Below, one piece after another: positions 12,785 to 20,859 of a stretch of 50,000 nucleotides of DNA (position 1 is its first letter; each line of letters opens with the position of its first letter). The notes below the pieces were generated by a model. The model was not told the origin of the DNA, ran no database searches, and saw only the letters and a list, made by a program, of their open reading frames with translations. The stretch spans positions 1,537,501 through 1,587,500 of the forward strand of contig WPIO01000049.1 of NCBI GenBank assembly GCA_009760855.2, read 5' to 3'. Source of the stretch: Cristatella mucedo (taxonomy: Eukaryota; Bryozoa; Phylactolaemata; Cristatellidae). Both the position numbers and the translations under genes were made by a program.

Positions 12785-15656
12785 CATCGCACGTAGGTCA
12801 GTCGTGTTGCTGCAGAGCTTAGCGATGCAGCCCCTATAAGCAATGCCACAGCGCTGCCACAATCAGAGGAAGGCGTTTCGCTTTGTCTTAGTGGATTGAA
12901 CACTTGACTTTCTATTCCACAGGAAGCTAGAGTCATCTCGACAGCATGCCAACATTGCTTAACTGAGTTTTAGAATTCACCAAGGGCAGCATCTGTCTCC
13001 AGCAGTTTACAAAATAAGAACCGGTGCCGCTCACCGCTTGTCCAGAGAGGTCGGGAGGGCATCAGTGCTTTTCTTGGACCGTCCGTTCCAGTCGCGTGCC
13101 AAGCCCTCTCGAGTCGAGGGCTGCATGGCGGGTGCACGCACCGCTGCCCACCGGTGAACGAGCGCGAGCTGCCGTCACGAGCCGCCGCGTCGTCTGCTGA
13201 TCTGCTAATCGTCTGCTGATCCTCCCCTTCCCTTGATCGCTATAGAAGCAGACAAGCAAGACGCGTCGACGACGCCACAGCCGCCCGCAGCGCGGCAGTA
13301 CTCGTGGCGACAGAAAGTCTACGGCACGTACGGCGACCTGGCGGAGGCCGGGGGCAGCAGCAGCAGCAAGTCGGCCGCGAACGGCAACGCTGGCAGCGGC
13401 CTCGGTCCCCACGTGACGACCACATCGAGTGGCGACAGCAGCGACCGCGCGACTGCAACCGCTGCAGCAGCGGCGGCTTCCGTCGCCGCTGCAGCCGCTT
13501 CCAGCTCGGTCGCAGTACAGTCTCCGCTGTCCCCCGAGGCGCGACCTCTGAGCCGGCTGCGAAGCATGATCGCCTCTGAAGGCCTGCTGTCACCCTCCGC
13601 GTCCTCGTCTAGAGCGAACGCTTCGGCTGCTGACGCCGCCGCGGCGGCGGCGACGACAGCCGGCCCGTGGTCATCTCAGCCAGCGCTGGCGCTGGTCGGC
13701 AAAGAAGGTGAGACAAAATATGCGGCAGTAGCCTGCTGCTTCGGGCGCCCGACCTTGACCCTGCGACTTAGCGAGCTCGCTGCTTGCTGCTTTCGTTTCA
13801 CCGAGTGGCGGCAAGGCAGTTTCGCAAGAGGCCTTGCTGGCTGCGAGCGAGCAGCTGCCGTCGCCTCCGCGTTGGTCGCTTCGCTTCCACTTCCACCCGC
13901 GAGTGTTCTCTGCGCTGCAGCCGACGTCGCCGCCAACGTGCTGCACGCGCTCCGGTCGAGGCGGCGCGAGGAGCAGGAAGACAAGCCCCGGCAGGTGGCG
14001 CAGACCACGTCGCAGGTGGGCTCGCGCATATCGAGCAGGTTCAAGGACATGTACTCGGCTGAGGACGAGGACGAGGCGCGCACTTTCCGCGACCCGCCGG
14101 CCTCGTCGGCGCTGCTGCTGGGTGGCAGCGGTGCTGTAGCGGCGGCAGCGGCTGCGGCCGCCGCTGGGGCGTGCAGCCCCAAGGAGGAGGGCAACCAGAC
14201 GGACTCGGGCTTCGAGACCAAGAGCGAGTGCGCGAGCGTGCGCACGTCGTACAGCAGCGGCAGCCACGTCGACATGATTGACTCGCTGTCGTCAGCCGCC
14301 AGCAGCAACGGCAGCAGCAGCAGCGGCGGAAGCAGCAGCAGCGCTGCGGCAGCCGCCGCCCTGTCGCTCTCGTCGTCGGCCGGCTCGTCTTCGTTGATGA
14401 CGCCCGACGTCGAGGCGGCGGGCAGCAACGAGACGCTCAAAGACTCGTCGGACGGCGGCACACTGTCGCTCGGCGCCAGGGGCGGCGACGGCCGGAAGTC
14501 GTCGGTGGCAGCAACACCCGGCGGCGGCAGCAGCATGAGGAGCCGCGCTGGCACCGCCGCCGCCGTGCAGAGGCGGAGCAACGCCGCCACCGGCTCGCTC
14601 ACTCCACTGACGCCAGACAGGGGTGCTGCCGGCGGCGGCGGCTTTGCTGCGACCAAAGCTTCGTCGTCGTCGTCGTCGCGACCGGCGTCCACTGCCGGCC
14701 GCATCACCGCCCCGACTGCATCGTCGGCGGCGGCCTCTCGATCGTGTCCCACGCCACCACAGTCCACTTCGCAGGAGAGCCTCGAACAGTACGAGAGCGC
14801 TTGCAGCCTGGCGTCGGCACCTGGCCACCGGTCCACGACCGCCTCGCGGGCGAGGACGGCTGCGGCGGTGGGGGCATCGTCAGCCGTCGTGTCGAGGCAA
14901 TCGTCGTCGGCTTCCTCCACTTCCGTCGCTGCCTCCAAGGCCGCCGCCGCCTCGTCGCTGCGCGACAGCCCGGCTGGTGGCACAGCTGCGTCTGCAGCGA
15001 CGGTGGCGACGCCTGGCGGATCGCAGCAGCGCTCCCGGAGCTCGTTCGACGACAGCTCGTTGAACGAGCTGAGTCGGCTCGCGGCCCCGGTCGGCGGCGA
15101 GGTCGGAGGCCCGTCGCGGCTTCGCCGCTCGGCCACCATGCAGCGACCGCAGATCAGGGCCGAGACGGCCCGCCAGTTATCGGCCACCGTCGCAGAGCGA
15201 ACTATGCCGTCGTCGGCGTCGACGACGCGAACTCTCGCTCGATCGTCGATCGTCGACGGCAAGAGGAAGTCGTCCTTCGGCGCCTCGCTGGCCGTGAGCG
15301 CCACCAAAGAGGCTAACAACAGCAGCGTCGGCAGCGGCCAGTCGGGTAGTGCGGCCGTATCTGCTGCTGCTGCTGCTGCAGCCGCCGCCTCAGCAGCCGC
15401 TGCTGCTGCTGCAGCCGCCGCCTCAGCAGCCGCTGCTGCCGACGACCTGGCACCTTTGCTGCCGGCAGCTGCTGACGAGAGCGCCGCGGACGGAGGTTCG
15501 CCGACGGCTGCTGCCGCCGCTGCATCGGGGACGGCCAGGTCGGATGACTCGCACAAGACGGGGGTCAAATCGTCGTTCCTCAAGCGCATGCTCGGCAAAG
15601 ACAAGAAGATCGTCGAGAAGAAAGAGCCAGGTGAGAAAAAGAGGACGAAGTCTTGA
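196..15656 (+). CDS. INF2/FHDC1-type formin, 3' part of gene (11 exons, partial at left edge)
   Basis: Joined exons: 196-367, 5353-5460, 5632-5702, 5931-6182, 6941-7116, 7271-7410, 8029-8268, 10019-10412, 10971-11705, 13246-13707, 13921-15656. Each junction has AG acceptor and GT donor and the phases agree throughout, giving 1494 residues plus stop. Residues 1 to about 225 are the C-terminal half of an FH2 domain, the dimeric ring that nucleates and caps actin filaments; the lasso/knob text '[18 protein letters not shown]' and the helical post region are clear. A DAD/WH2-like motif follows at residues 271-292. The rest is low-complexity Ser/Ala/Gly with a basic C-terminus. FH2 followed directly by DAD is the INF2/FHDC1 arrangement, not the diaphanous one. 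The start codon, the N-terminus and any DID lie left of the window. Choosing between INF2 and FHDC1 needs the missing N-terminus. Splicing is inferred, not observed. Confidence 0.9.
1788..1980 (+). repeat. (CT)n microsatellite, interrupted
   Basis: Nearly pure CT dinucleotides with CCCTCTCTTT interruptions. The long Ser-Leu open frames here are translations of the repeat. Confidence 0.97.
3108..3290 (+). repeat. (GA)n microsatellite
   Basis: About 85 bp of unbroken AG (3110-3196), then degenerate GA/ACAG repeats. All Arg-Glu frames here are artefacts. Confidence 0.97.
3945..4070 (-). mobile_element. LINE-A 3' end, truncated, degenerate
   Basis: The (AAT)n tail and the reverse complement of the LINE-A terminus (tttgctgcaaa, tctctttctaggcgctttac) are recognisable with several changes. 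Minus orientation. Confidence 0.75.
4212..4300 (-). mobile_element. LINE-A 3' tail fragment, degenerate
   Basis: gataataataataacaa followed by a diverged copy of 'gccctctga...tctaggcactttacatgtgctgc'. Minus orientation, shorter than its neighbours. Confidence 0.55.
4969..5135 (+). mobile_element. SINE-1 copy (tRNA-derived)
   Basis: A-box-like 'gtggtttaggtgctcgcc', a diverged B-box region 'gaggtagttggctcaagcc', then the tail 'ttaagttctcttgggtgcta' and (AAT)n. The tail resembles the LINE-A 3' end. Confidence 0.75.
5222..5330 (-). mobile_element. LINE-A 3' end, truncated
   Basis: (AAT)n then 'cacttgataaagcgccctc' and 'tctttctaggcgctttacat', the reverse complement of the LINE-A terminus. It ends near a small (AGAAT)n run just before the exon at 5353. 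Confidence 0.85.
5353..5460 (+). CDS. Formin exon: FH2 signature '[12 protein letters not shown]'
   Basis: The acceptor is cttttcag at 5352, the donor atg|gtgagt after 5460; phase 0 on both sides, 36 codons. It carries the strongest FH2 signature (GxxxGxAxGFKLxSLLKLxxxRSNKPxMNLLHVV), matching the family almost position by position. Together with the previous exon it makes the domain call secure. Confidence 0.92.
5632..5702 (+). CDS. Formin exon: FH2 helix
   Basis: The acceptor ttttttag ends at 5631; the donor ga|gtgagt follows 5702. It encodes [20 protein letters not shown] and a few more residues, ending in phase 2. The following exon supplies the base that makes Asp. The residues continue the FH2 helix after 'LLHVVVM'. 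Confidence 0.88.
5931..6182 (+). CDS. Formin exon: FH2 coiled coil and post region
   Basis: The acceptor cgcacag ends at 5930; the donor ag|gtgagc follows 6182. It encodes 83 whole codons of charged helix, from [17 protein letters not shown] to [17 protein letters not shown]. The segment '[15 protein letters not shown]' corresponds to the conserved FH2 'FFxEDxxTxKLxECF'. The last codon is completed by the first base at 6941. Confidence 0.92.
6183..6940 (+). other. Formin intron
   Basis: Starts gtgagc and ends catcttgcag. GC-rich, contains a run of G at 6421-6427. No repeat or exon seen. Confidence 0.75.
6941..7116 (+). CDS. Formin exon: end of FH2, basic/Gln-rich coiled coil
   Basis: The acceptor catcttgcag ends at 6940; the donor gag|gtgagg follows 7116. 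It encodes [20 protein letters not shown], the usual FH2 C-terminal helix, followed by Lys/Gln repeats and a Ser-rich linker. It enters in phase 2 and leaves in phase 1, matching both neighbours. Confidence 0.88.
7271..7410 (+). CDS. Formin exon: DAD/WH2-like autoregulatory motif
   Basis: The acceptor cctctgcag ends at 7270; the donor aag|gtaggc follows 7410. It encodes '[18 protein letters not shown]' then QKK, which fits the formin DAD/WH2 pattern G-x-(I/M)-x-x-x-(I/L)-L-x-x-I-x-x-G-F followed by basic residues. In known INF2 proteins this motif binds actin monomers and the N-terminal DID. Its position about 50 residues after FH2 supports the INF2-like class. Confidence 0.85.
7586..7868 (+). 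mobile_element. LINE-A 3' UTR, 5'-truncated
   Basis: Runs from 'cacgcctatttaggacagca' through the repeated 'gtgctgacactgtgcatgct' block to 'aaatgtaaagcgcctagaaa' and an (ATT)n tail. Lies in the formin intron 7411-8028, about 160 bp before an exon. Confidence 0.88.
8029..8268 (+). CDS. Formin exon: disordered linker
   Basis: The acceptor ttgtgcag ends at 8028; the donor gag|gtaagg follows 8268. Exactly 80 codons, phase 0 at both ends. Rich in Ser, Ala, Asp; no domain recognised. Accepted because phase and splice sites fit and the frame stays open. Confidence 0.72.
9393..9535 (+). mobile_element. SINE-2 copy (tRNA-derived)
   Basis: A-box 'ggtcaggaggtaaggtgc', B-box 'gtcgtgggttcgaatcctgc', then a body ending 'gttgaggctcttctgcagct'. 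The B-box is a near-perfect GGTTCGAATCC Pol III promoter. Confidence 0.85.
9540..9930 (+). mobile_element. LINE-A 3' end, 5'-truncated
   Basis: Begins within the ORF ('aaatcctttggagaccgtgc', encoding K-S-F-G-D-R-A-F), runs through the 3' UTR and ends 'gggcgctttatcaagtacatt' plus (ATT)n. Abuts the SINE-2 copy. Confidence 0.88.
10019..10412 (+). CDS. Formin exon: Ala-rich with acidic helix and Arg cluster
   Basis: The acceptor cgttgcag ends at 10018; the donor gg|gtaggt follows 10412. 131 codons plus one base. It includes '[19 protein letters not shown]', a likely helix, an Arg-rich stretch '[12 protein letters not shown]', then poly-Ala. It enters in phase 0 and leaves in phase 1, completed by 10971. 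Confidence 0.75.
10413..10970 (+). other. Formin intron with LINE-A tail
   Basis: Starts gtaggt, ends ctcgcag. Contains a minus-strand LINE-A tail at about 10667-10790 ((AAT)n then 'tctctttccaggcactttac'). Confidence 0.72.
10971..11705 (+). CDS. Formin exon: Ser/Ala-rich tail region
   Basis: The acceptor gctcgcag ends at 10970; the proposed donor cgag|gttcgt follows 11705. 244 codons. It includes '[14 protein letters not shown]', Ser- and Ala-rich stretches, and '[18 protein letters not shown]', which looks like a phosphorylatable region. The donor is weak but its phase agrees with the acceptor at 13246, making a Glu codon. If unspliced, the frame ends 21 codons later at 11770, giving a shorter isoform. 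Confidence 0.72.
12556..12714 (+). mobile_element. SINE-2 copy (tRNA-derived)
   Basis: 'taggtaaggcggttgc' (A-box), 'gtcgtgggttcgaatcctgt' (B-box), 'gtcaaggctcttctgtcgct' then 'ttaatcagctggtatata'. Followed directly by (AT)n. Confidence 0.85.
12714..12782 (+). repeat. (AT)n microsatellite
   Basis: About 65 bp of AT dinucleotides at the 3' end of a SINE-2 copy. Confidence 0.97.
13246..13707 (+). CDS. Formin exon: '[16 protein letters not shown]' and Ala/Ser tracts
   Basis: The acceptor gatcgctatag ends at 13245; the donor gaag|gtgaga follows 13707. Opens with a Gln/Pro stretch and '[16 protein letters not shown]', the least repetitive part of the tail and a possible short binding motif. Phase 1 at both ends. 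Confidence 0.72.
13708..13920 (+). other. Stop-free 213-bp intron in formin tail (possible exitron)
   Basis: The interval is 213 bp, a multiple of three, and open in the gene's frame, so retention would add 71 residues. It begins gtgaga and ends ctgcgctgcag. The residues it would encode are rich in Cys, Phe and Leu, unlike the surrounding Ser/Ala sequence, which is why I treat it as an intron. Confidence 0.65.
13921..15656 (+). CDS. Formin terminal exon: long Ser/Ala/Gly tail with basic C-terminus
   Basis: The acceptor ctgcgctgcag ends at 13920; TGA at 15654-15656. 577 residues of Ser/Ala/Gly-rich low complexity, with a long poly-Ala tract near 15360-15440. Non-repetitive islands include '[18 protein letters not shown]', '[19 protein letters not shown]' and the C-terminal '[19 protein letters not shown]'. 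The strong donor-like cag|gtgaga after 15630 means a further downstream exon is possible. Confidence 0.75.
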
Positions 15657-16420
15657 GGAGTCTTGAGTCGCTGTGGCCGTGCGAACTCGTCCTCGTGAGA
15701 GTTGGGCAGGCAGACGCGAGGCAGCAGCAGCGGCGTCGGCTGCTGCTGCATGGTCTCTGGGCCGAGCCACTCGTTCAACGCCAGCTGCCTTTTTCTCTCT
15801 CTCTCTCTCTCCTCTCCTCTCCTCTCCTCTCTCCCCTTTCTCTCTGAAAGCGATGTAGCCGCCGGCCAAGCAGCATTCAATGCAATCTCACGTCGGATTC
15901 AGACCATTGCAAGGTGACCTGTAGCCGTCTGCCGTCGACACAAGCAGCAGGGGCTGCAACATCTCGAAGATGGTAGGCCGTGATGAGCAAGCCGACGTGA
16001 CTGGACAGACTCAGTCGCCCGACGATGGCTGGACCAGAAGTCGGTCCGGGCTCCAGCCAGCCGAGTCTAGCGGCTGTGTGGCCGCCAGGCCACTGCGGCC
16101 GCTGCTGTCTTACGGCGACCGTTGAGCTTCGACAGCGACCTTGACAGACGATTGACGCCAGTCGTACCTCTGTTTCGCTGGCGTCTGGGTCAGTAATTCT
16201 GTGGTTGCACGTCAGGTGCTACCTAAAGCCCCGTATTTTCATTCTAAGAGTGTCTGTAACACTATTTTTGTACGAGCACGGTTTTTCTGTGCCTAACCTG
16301 TTTGTTTTACTGATACGGACCTGCGACAGGTCTACCAGGGATTCAACTGGGCTCTATAAAAAGGACACTTTATTACGTTATTTAAGAAAGCAAGTATTTT
16401 ATCGATTAACCTATATCAAT
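15657..16420 (+). other. Formin 3' flank / probable 3' UTR
   Basis: Follows the TGA. Contains a (CT)n/(CTCTC)n tract at 15793-15838. No AATAAA is seen before the (AT)n tract; one occurs at 16561. I see no gene. Confidence 0.5.
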
Positions 16421-16421
16421 C

Positions 16422-16422
16422 C

Positions 16423-16509
<87 letters not shown>
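16422..16509 (+). repeat. (AT)n microsatellite
   Basis: About 85 bp of pure AT. The Tyr-Ile frames here are artefacts. Confidence 0.97.
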
Positions 16510-16512
<3 letters not shown>

Positions 16513-17465
16513 CTAATACGCATTCACCCATATTGTAAGCAATATGTGGAATATGCCTCCAATAAATATGAGTACGACCGGTGCTTGTGTACTGCTTATG
16601 GTTAGGCATATGTTTGCATAACCGACCACCCTGGCATGCTTTCGCAAAACGTAAGGTACTCTTTTAACATGCAAAACAAGCAGGAGACAAGTTTTATAGT
16701 GAGGAAAACTGCTTCTTTTTACCTTGTTCGCAGGCTCAGACACGTTTTGCGTTGTGAATGTCCAGTTTGATGAGGTGCCGACAGTGCCGATGGTGGATTC
16801 AGGGACAGTTGCCTTAACGCATATATAGTAGCGACGTTCTGGTTGCACACAGCCACACATTTTGGAGTTGGAGTTATTGGTTTGTCTAGCGAGAAGCTAA
16901 GGTAACTGCATGTTGACGAACTTTGTCGATGGGGCCTACTTGTCTATGGACATCCGGCACTGCAGTGTCGACTGAAATAGGGCAGTAGTCGCTCTGGATG
17001 CACCGGAAGCAGCCCCGGAGGCTACGCATCAATTCGTAGGACACGCGGAGCATTTCCTTTCTTAGCCCGACGAAAGCGAGTTGAAATAGTATTAATTTTT
17101 GGTCATTTGTATGGTGACCTAAGAGAACTAAATCAATATCCAGCTCACTGCAATAGATTCAATACCTACGGGGTCAGTGAAATGCACGATAACTGACATG
17201 CAAAAGCATTAAGCTTATGCCAGACGATACTCGTGGCCAGCTGTTAGTAAGACCTGTTACTAGTAACGTGCACTGAATCCATGCACACATACGCAGGCAA
17301 CGCACACAACGGAACAATACAAGTTCACTGGGCGATTGGGAATGCTGTCCGAATTGGTGCATAACTTTTGTGCATGCAGTCGCGAAGAGCACAAGACGGC
17401 TCCTACAGATGCCGTTTATTAAGGACAAGCAGAAGCGGGCTTCGATGGCCGCCATGCTAGCTTAG
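16510..17465 (+). other. Intergenic, nothing recognised
   Basis: No domain, repeat family or RNA gene seen. Short frames only. Confidence 0.5.
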
Positions 17466-17540
17466 TTAGGACCATTGGTCCGGCGGTTAAGTTGCTCGCC
17501 CCGGCCAAGGTCTGGCTGAGGTCGTGGGCTCGAGCATGAA
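17466..17540 (+). mobile_element. SINE-1 head, truncated
   Basis: 'ggtccggcggttaagttgct' (A-box), 'gaggtcgtgggctcgagc' (B-box), then the similarity stops. The 3' half is missing. Confidence 0.75.
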
Positions 17541-17794
17541 TCAGTAGGCGTTACTAGCCAGCAGTTGCACTAACCAATGGTCATGCGTGCCTTCATATTT
17601 GATATAGTACGCTGGACCAAGTTTGATGCTCACTTGGTTTCGCATGCACCGATACCGTGCGCGGTTATTCGCCCTAATCTTTGGTAATTCATTGTCGGGC
17701 GCTAAACTCGGGAATTTATCCTCACAGCGGCACCGTTTCTTGAGTTTGAGCAACTTTTTACGATGTGCCTTGACAGAGATTAAATGCTCTCAAT

Positions 17795-18378
17795 AATAAA
17801 TAATAATAATACATTCAACATAACGCCCTCAGAGAGCTCAATCTCTCTCTTGGCACTTTACATTTGCTGCAAAGAAAGCGCGATCGAATGGTCAGTGGTA
17901 GCATGCTCAATAAACAACAAGAGGTTCGTACGAGGTATAGGTAAACAGAGATTCCAAAAAGCGAGTGGTACGTATTTAGCCCGGTAGGGCAGTAGATCTT
18001 ATAGGTAGGCTGGAGCCAAAGAATGAAGGGGCCTAAAAGTGAGTGACAAAACCTTGAAGTCGATTTGTTGCTTGACTGAGAGCCAATCAGGTCGGCGAGA
18101 AGTGGTGTGATGTGGCAACTGCGACGCTCCCGACGGACTAGCCTAGCTGTAGAGTTTTGCACCAGCTGTCAGTGCCTGATTGCACAGATTGGTAGACCAG
18201 TAAGTAGCGAGTTACAGAAGTCGAGACGGGATGTCACAGATGCAAGGACCAACTTAGATTTGGTATCCCTGTCTAAGCAAACCCAAATTTTAGCAATGTT
18301 ATGTAGCTGAAAGTAGGCAGACTTGACTGTGGAGCTGATGTGGTCGTCTAATGAAATGACCCTTTGGAACGTCACTGG
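17795..18378 (-). mobile_element. LINE-A 3' portion with internal deletion
   Basis: Minus orientation. (AAT)n tail, terminal hairpin region, then a jump from the 3' UTR ('ggtagcatgctcaataaaca') directly into ORF sequence ('aagaggttcgtacgaggta'), so most of the 3' UTR is deleted. The ORF part includes the C-terminal RT region (antisense of LLADLHWLS... and FKVLSLTF-like text). Confidence 0.82.
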
Positions 18379-18649
18379 TAGCCTTCACCCTCGCCGGTTG
18401 CCTTTCGCCGGTTCACCTAGCCAGGTACTTATTTGAACTTTTGTTGCGGTGGGCAGCAGCAGGTCTGTGCGCCTCATAAGGAGAACTGTTGTAACGTGAC
18501 GATATAGTAGTCTTTTTTAGCCTGGGAGACGAGTTTAACGACGTACAGTTCAGTGGAGACGAGAGGGAGGCGAGAAAGGAAGAGTGGGCGGTGAGAGGTT
18601 GTAGTCTTGCGGTGTCGGCAATGTGGAGACGAGAAGTCCTCAATACATT

Positions 18650-19288
18650 CTAACTTGCCCAGGAGGAGTTTGGAGAATCGACCGTCTGAGTCACATTCAG
18701 ATCACTGGGCTTAAGCTTGCAGCAGCTTGCGAGCGAGTGAAAAAGACGATCAAAAGTTGACGTTAACCTTTGTGGGTCATTGATCTGCGACTCCGCTTCG
18801 CTAATTCTCCGTAAAATCTGGACCTGGGGCTTGTCTAAAAATGAATTCACACGACCCACAGCAATTATCTTCGACTGCCTCAAAGTGGCGGGGACAGCGA
18901 GTCCAGACTTTTTGGCGGCCGCCCTCTCAAGTCTATGCGTAGTCTTAGCTCCTCACTCTGTTTATGTCAAGCAAAGGACGGCTCGGCGGCGGGTGCGGAT
19001 ACGCCTTCAAGGGTTGGCTTGTCCACCTTCGGCTTCGGTTCGGACTTTTCGCTCCTTTTCATTTGCGATCGGCTCTCCAGCACAAGGCCAAACTCCAGGG
19101 CGGCCACGCAGGGGCTCCACGAAAAGGGGTTTCATCTGGTTTAGCCGGTCGTGAAATTCTGTCACTGCGATGAGTTCGCCCACCGCATGCGCTCTGCTGT
19201 CGACTTCCTGACCAGCAACCCAAAGCGACGGGAATAAGACCTCCCTCCAATCAGCCTCCGATTTAATTCGCGTGACTGGGGTAGCCAA
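18650..19288 (-). pseudogene. Degenerate minus-strand frame, unidentified
   Basis: Two open stretches (19288-19007 and 18883-18650) share one frame and are joined by sequence with only a few stops. They read like real protein (for example 'WREVLFPSLWVAGQEVDSRA' and 'QVQILRRISEAESQINDPQR'). I do not recognise the family; a retroelement gag or other repeat-borne protein is a guess. Function not assigned. Confidence 0.35.
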
Positions 19289-19693
19289 TCTAAGGGCACT
19301 TAAGACCCGCGATATCCGGGTGCGGCTTGTTGGTTTTCTTAAGAGAAGAGGTTGATGTCACTTTGTAGTGCCGCTGAAATTTTGCTTCGACCTTAGGAGT
19401 ACGGCATATTAATTTCGTTTCGATTCGTGAATGCTAGTAATTGATATAGTAATTGTAATATACATAGTAATTGAACCTACTTGTTAGGGTCAACGTCGAC
19501 GCTTCGGGGTACGACGCAGGCGATAGTAAAGCACGTTTGAGGGAATACAGAGATTGATTTTGTTCTGTTATCTACCCCATTTGTTCGGGCTTTTTAGTAA
19601 TACTTCTGAGTAAGAGCAAGTCAAAACTGCTCATTTCGTTTGGTCGCCTCACTTTTTCTTTCTTCGAAACTTAGAGACAACATCCAGCGTGGC

Positions 19694-19694
<1 letters not shown>

Positions 19695-19732
<38 letters not shown>

Positions 19733-19777
19733 TCTATCTCTCTCCATCTCTATCTCTCTCCATCTCTCTCTCTCTCC

Positions 19778-19871
<94 letters not shown>

Positions 19872-19935
19872 CTCTCTCTCTCGCTCGCTCTCTCTCTCGC
19901 TCTCTCTCTCTCCATCTCTATCTCCACCTCTATCT
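19695..19935 (+). repeat. (CT)n microsatellite with CATCTC/CGCTC variants
   Basis: About 240 bp of CT with regular ATCTCTATCTC and GCTCGCTC interruptions. Confidence 0.97.
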
Positions 19936-20710
19936 CCATCCATATCTTCTGCCTCCGTCTGTCTTTGTATCTCTGTACCCAGGCTAGGTTCGGTTGGCTG
20001 TGACCGGACGTCTGCAATGCGGGTAAGGGTCACCGCACCGGCTAAGCCGGGGTCGGACCTACGGCATGGCCGGATGTGCGGTGACTTGAGGTCACCGGGG
20101 CTCTTGGGTAGGAGAAGTTGTCCGAGTAAGTCATGGTGTTGGAGGCTCCCGATCTCGCTGATTTATGCACCTGGATGGTTGCAGGCGTGCTCCGGCTATG
20201 TGGCCACGCACGCAAGGTAACGAGTGATCGAGGCCCGAGCGGAGCTGGATAGCACGCTCGTTGTTGTGACTTGTATATTATGCTTTCCCCGTGTAGCGTG
20301 TTCGTGACCCCCCTCCCCGTGTGTCGGCGTCTTTCGGCGGAAGCTCTCGACTGCGGTGGACGTCGACTCCGACTAGCCAAGCAGTTACTCAGCCAGATGG
20401 ATCTTTTACGGCGTACGCTCGTACTGTTGGATTCGGGGTCGGTACAACGGCGGGACTGCGGAAGCCGACTGACCAACTAACACGTTTGTTCGTGCATGCT
20501 TCGTCGTCTTGCGCCCCTATAGTGTAGTTTGTTTAGGACCCTCCCTGTAAAATTGTTTAGTTCCCTGTTGTTGTTGGCGCATGCGTTATTATAAAGATGT
20601 TTAACCTGACGGCCGCTCGTCTTATCCTGGCTCAGCGGCGTGGCGAGCGGCAGCGTGGCCAGAGAATGGCGGGGTTTGGCAGGAAATAGCCTCTGACCAC
20701 TGGGACTCGG
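19936..20710 (+). other. Intergenic; possible LTR-like or regulatory sequence
   Basis: GC-rich with a small hairpin (ggtgac ttga ggtcacc near 20080) and a TATAAAG at about 20590. Not assigned. Confidence 0.35.
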
Positions 20711-20712
20711 CT

Positions 20713-20855
20713 ACAACTCTATTTCTCTCTCTATCTCTATCTATCTATCTATCTCTCTATCTCTATCTATCTATTTCTCTTTCTCTCTCTCTCTCTATCT
20801 CTATTTATTTATCTATCGATCTATCTATCAATCTCTCACTCACTCATACTCTCTT
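20713..20855 (+). repeat. (TCTA)n/(CT)n microsatellite
   Basis: Mixed TCTA, CT and TTTC repeats. Confidence 0.93.
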
Positions 20856-20859
20856 TTCA

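Larger units (their letters stand above)
11706..13245 (+). other. Formin intron with SINE-2 and (AT)n
   Basis: It holds a SINE-2 copy, an (AT)n tract and, near 11825-11835, a minus-strand AATAAA in a GC-rich context that could be an LTR fragment. No exon recognised. Confidence 0.65.

Noticed and set aside
13676-15880. 734-codon open frame on the minus strand
   Set aside because: It is the antisense of the formin tail exons; the Ala/Ser/GC-rich codon bias keeps the opposite strand open.
19640-20033. Ser-Leu frames of over 100 codons
   Set aside because: Microsatellite translations.
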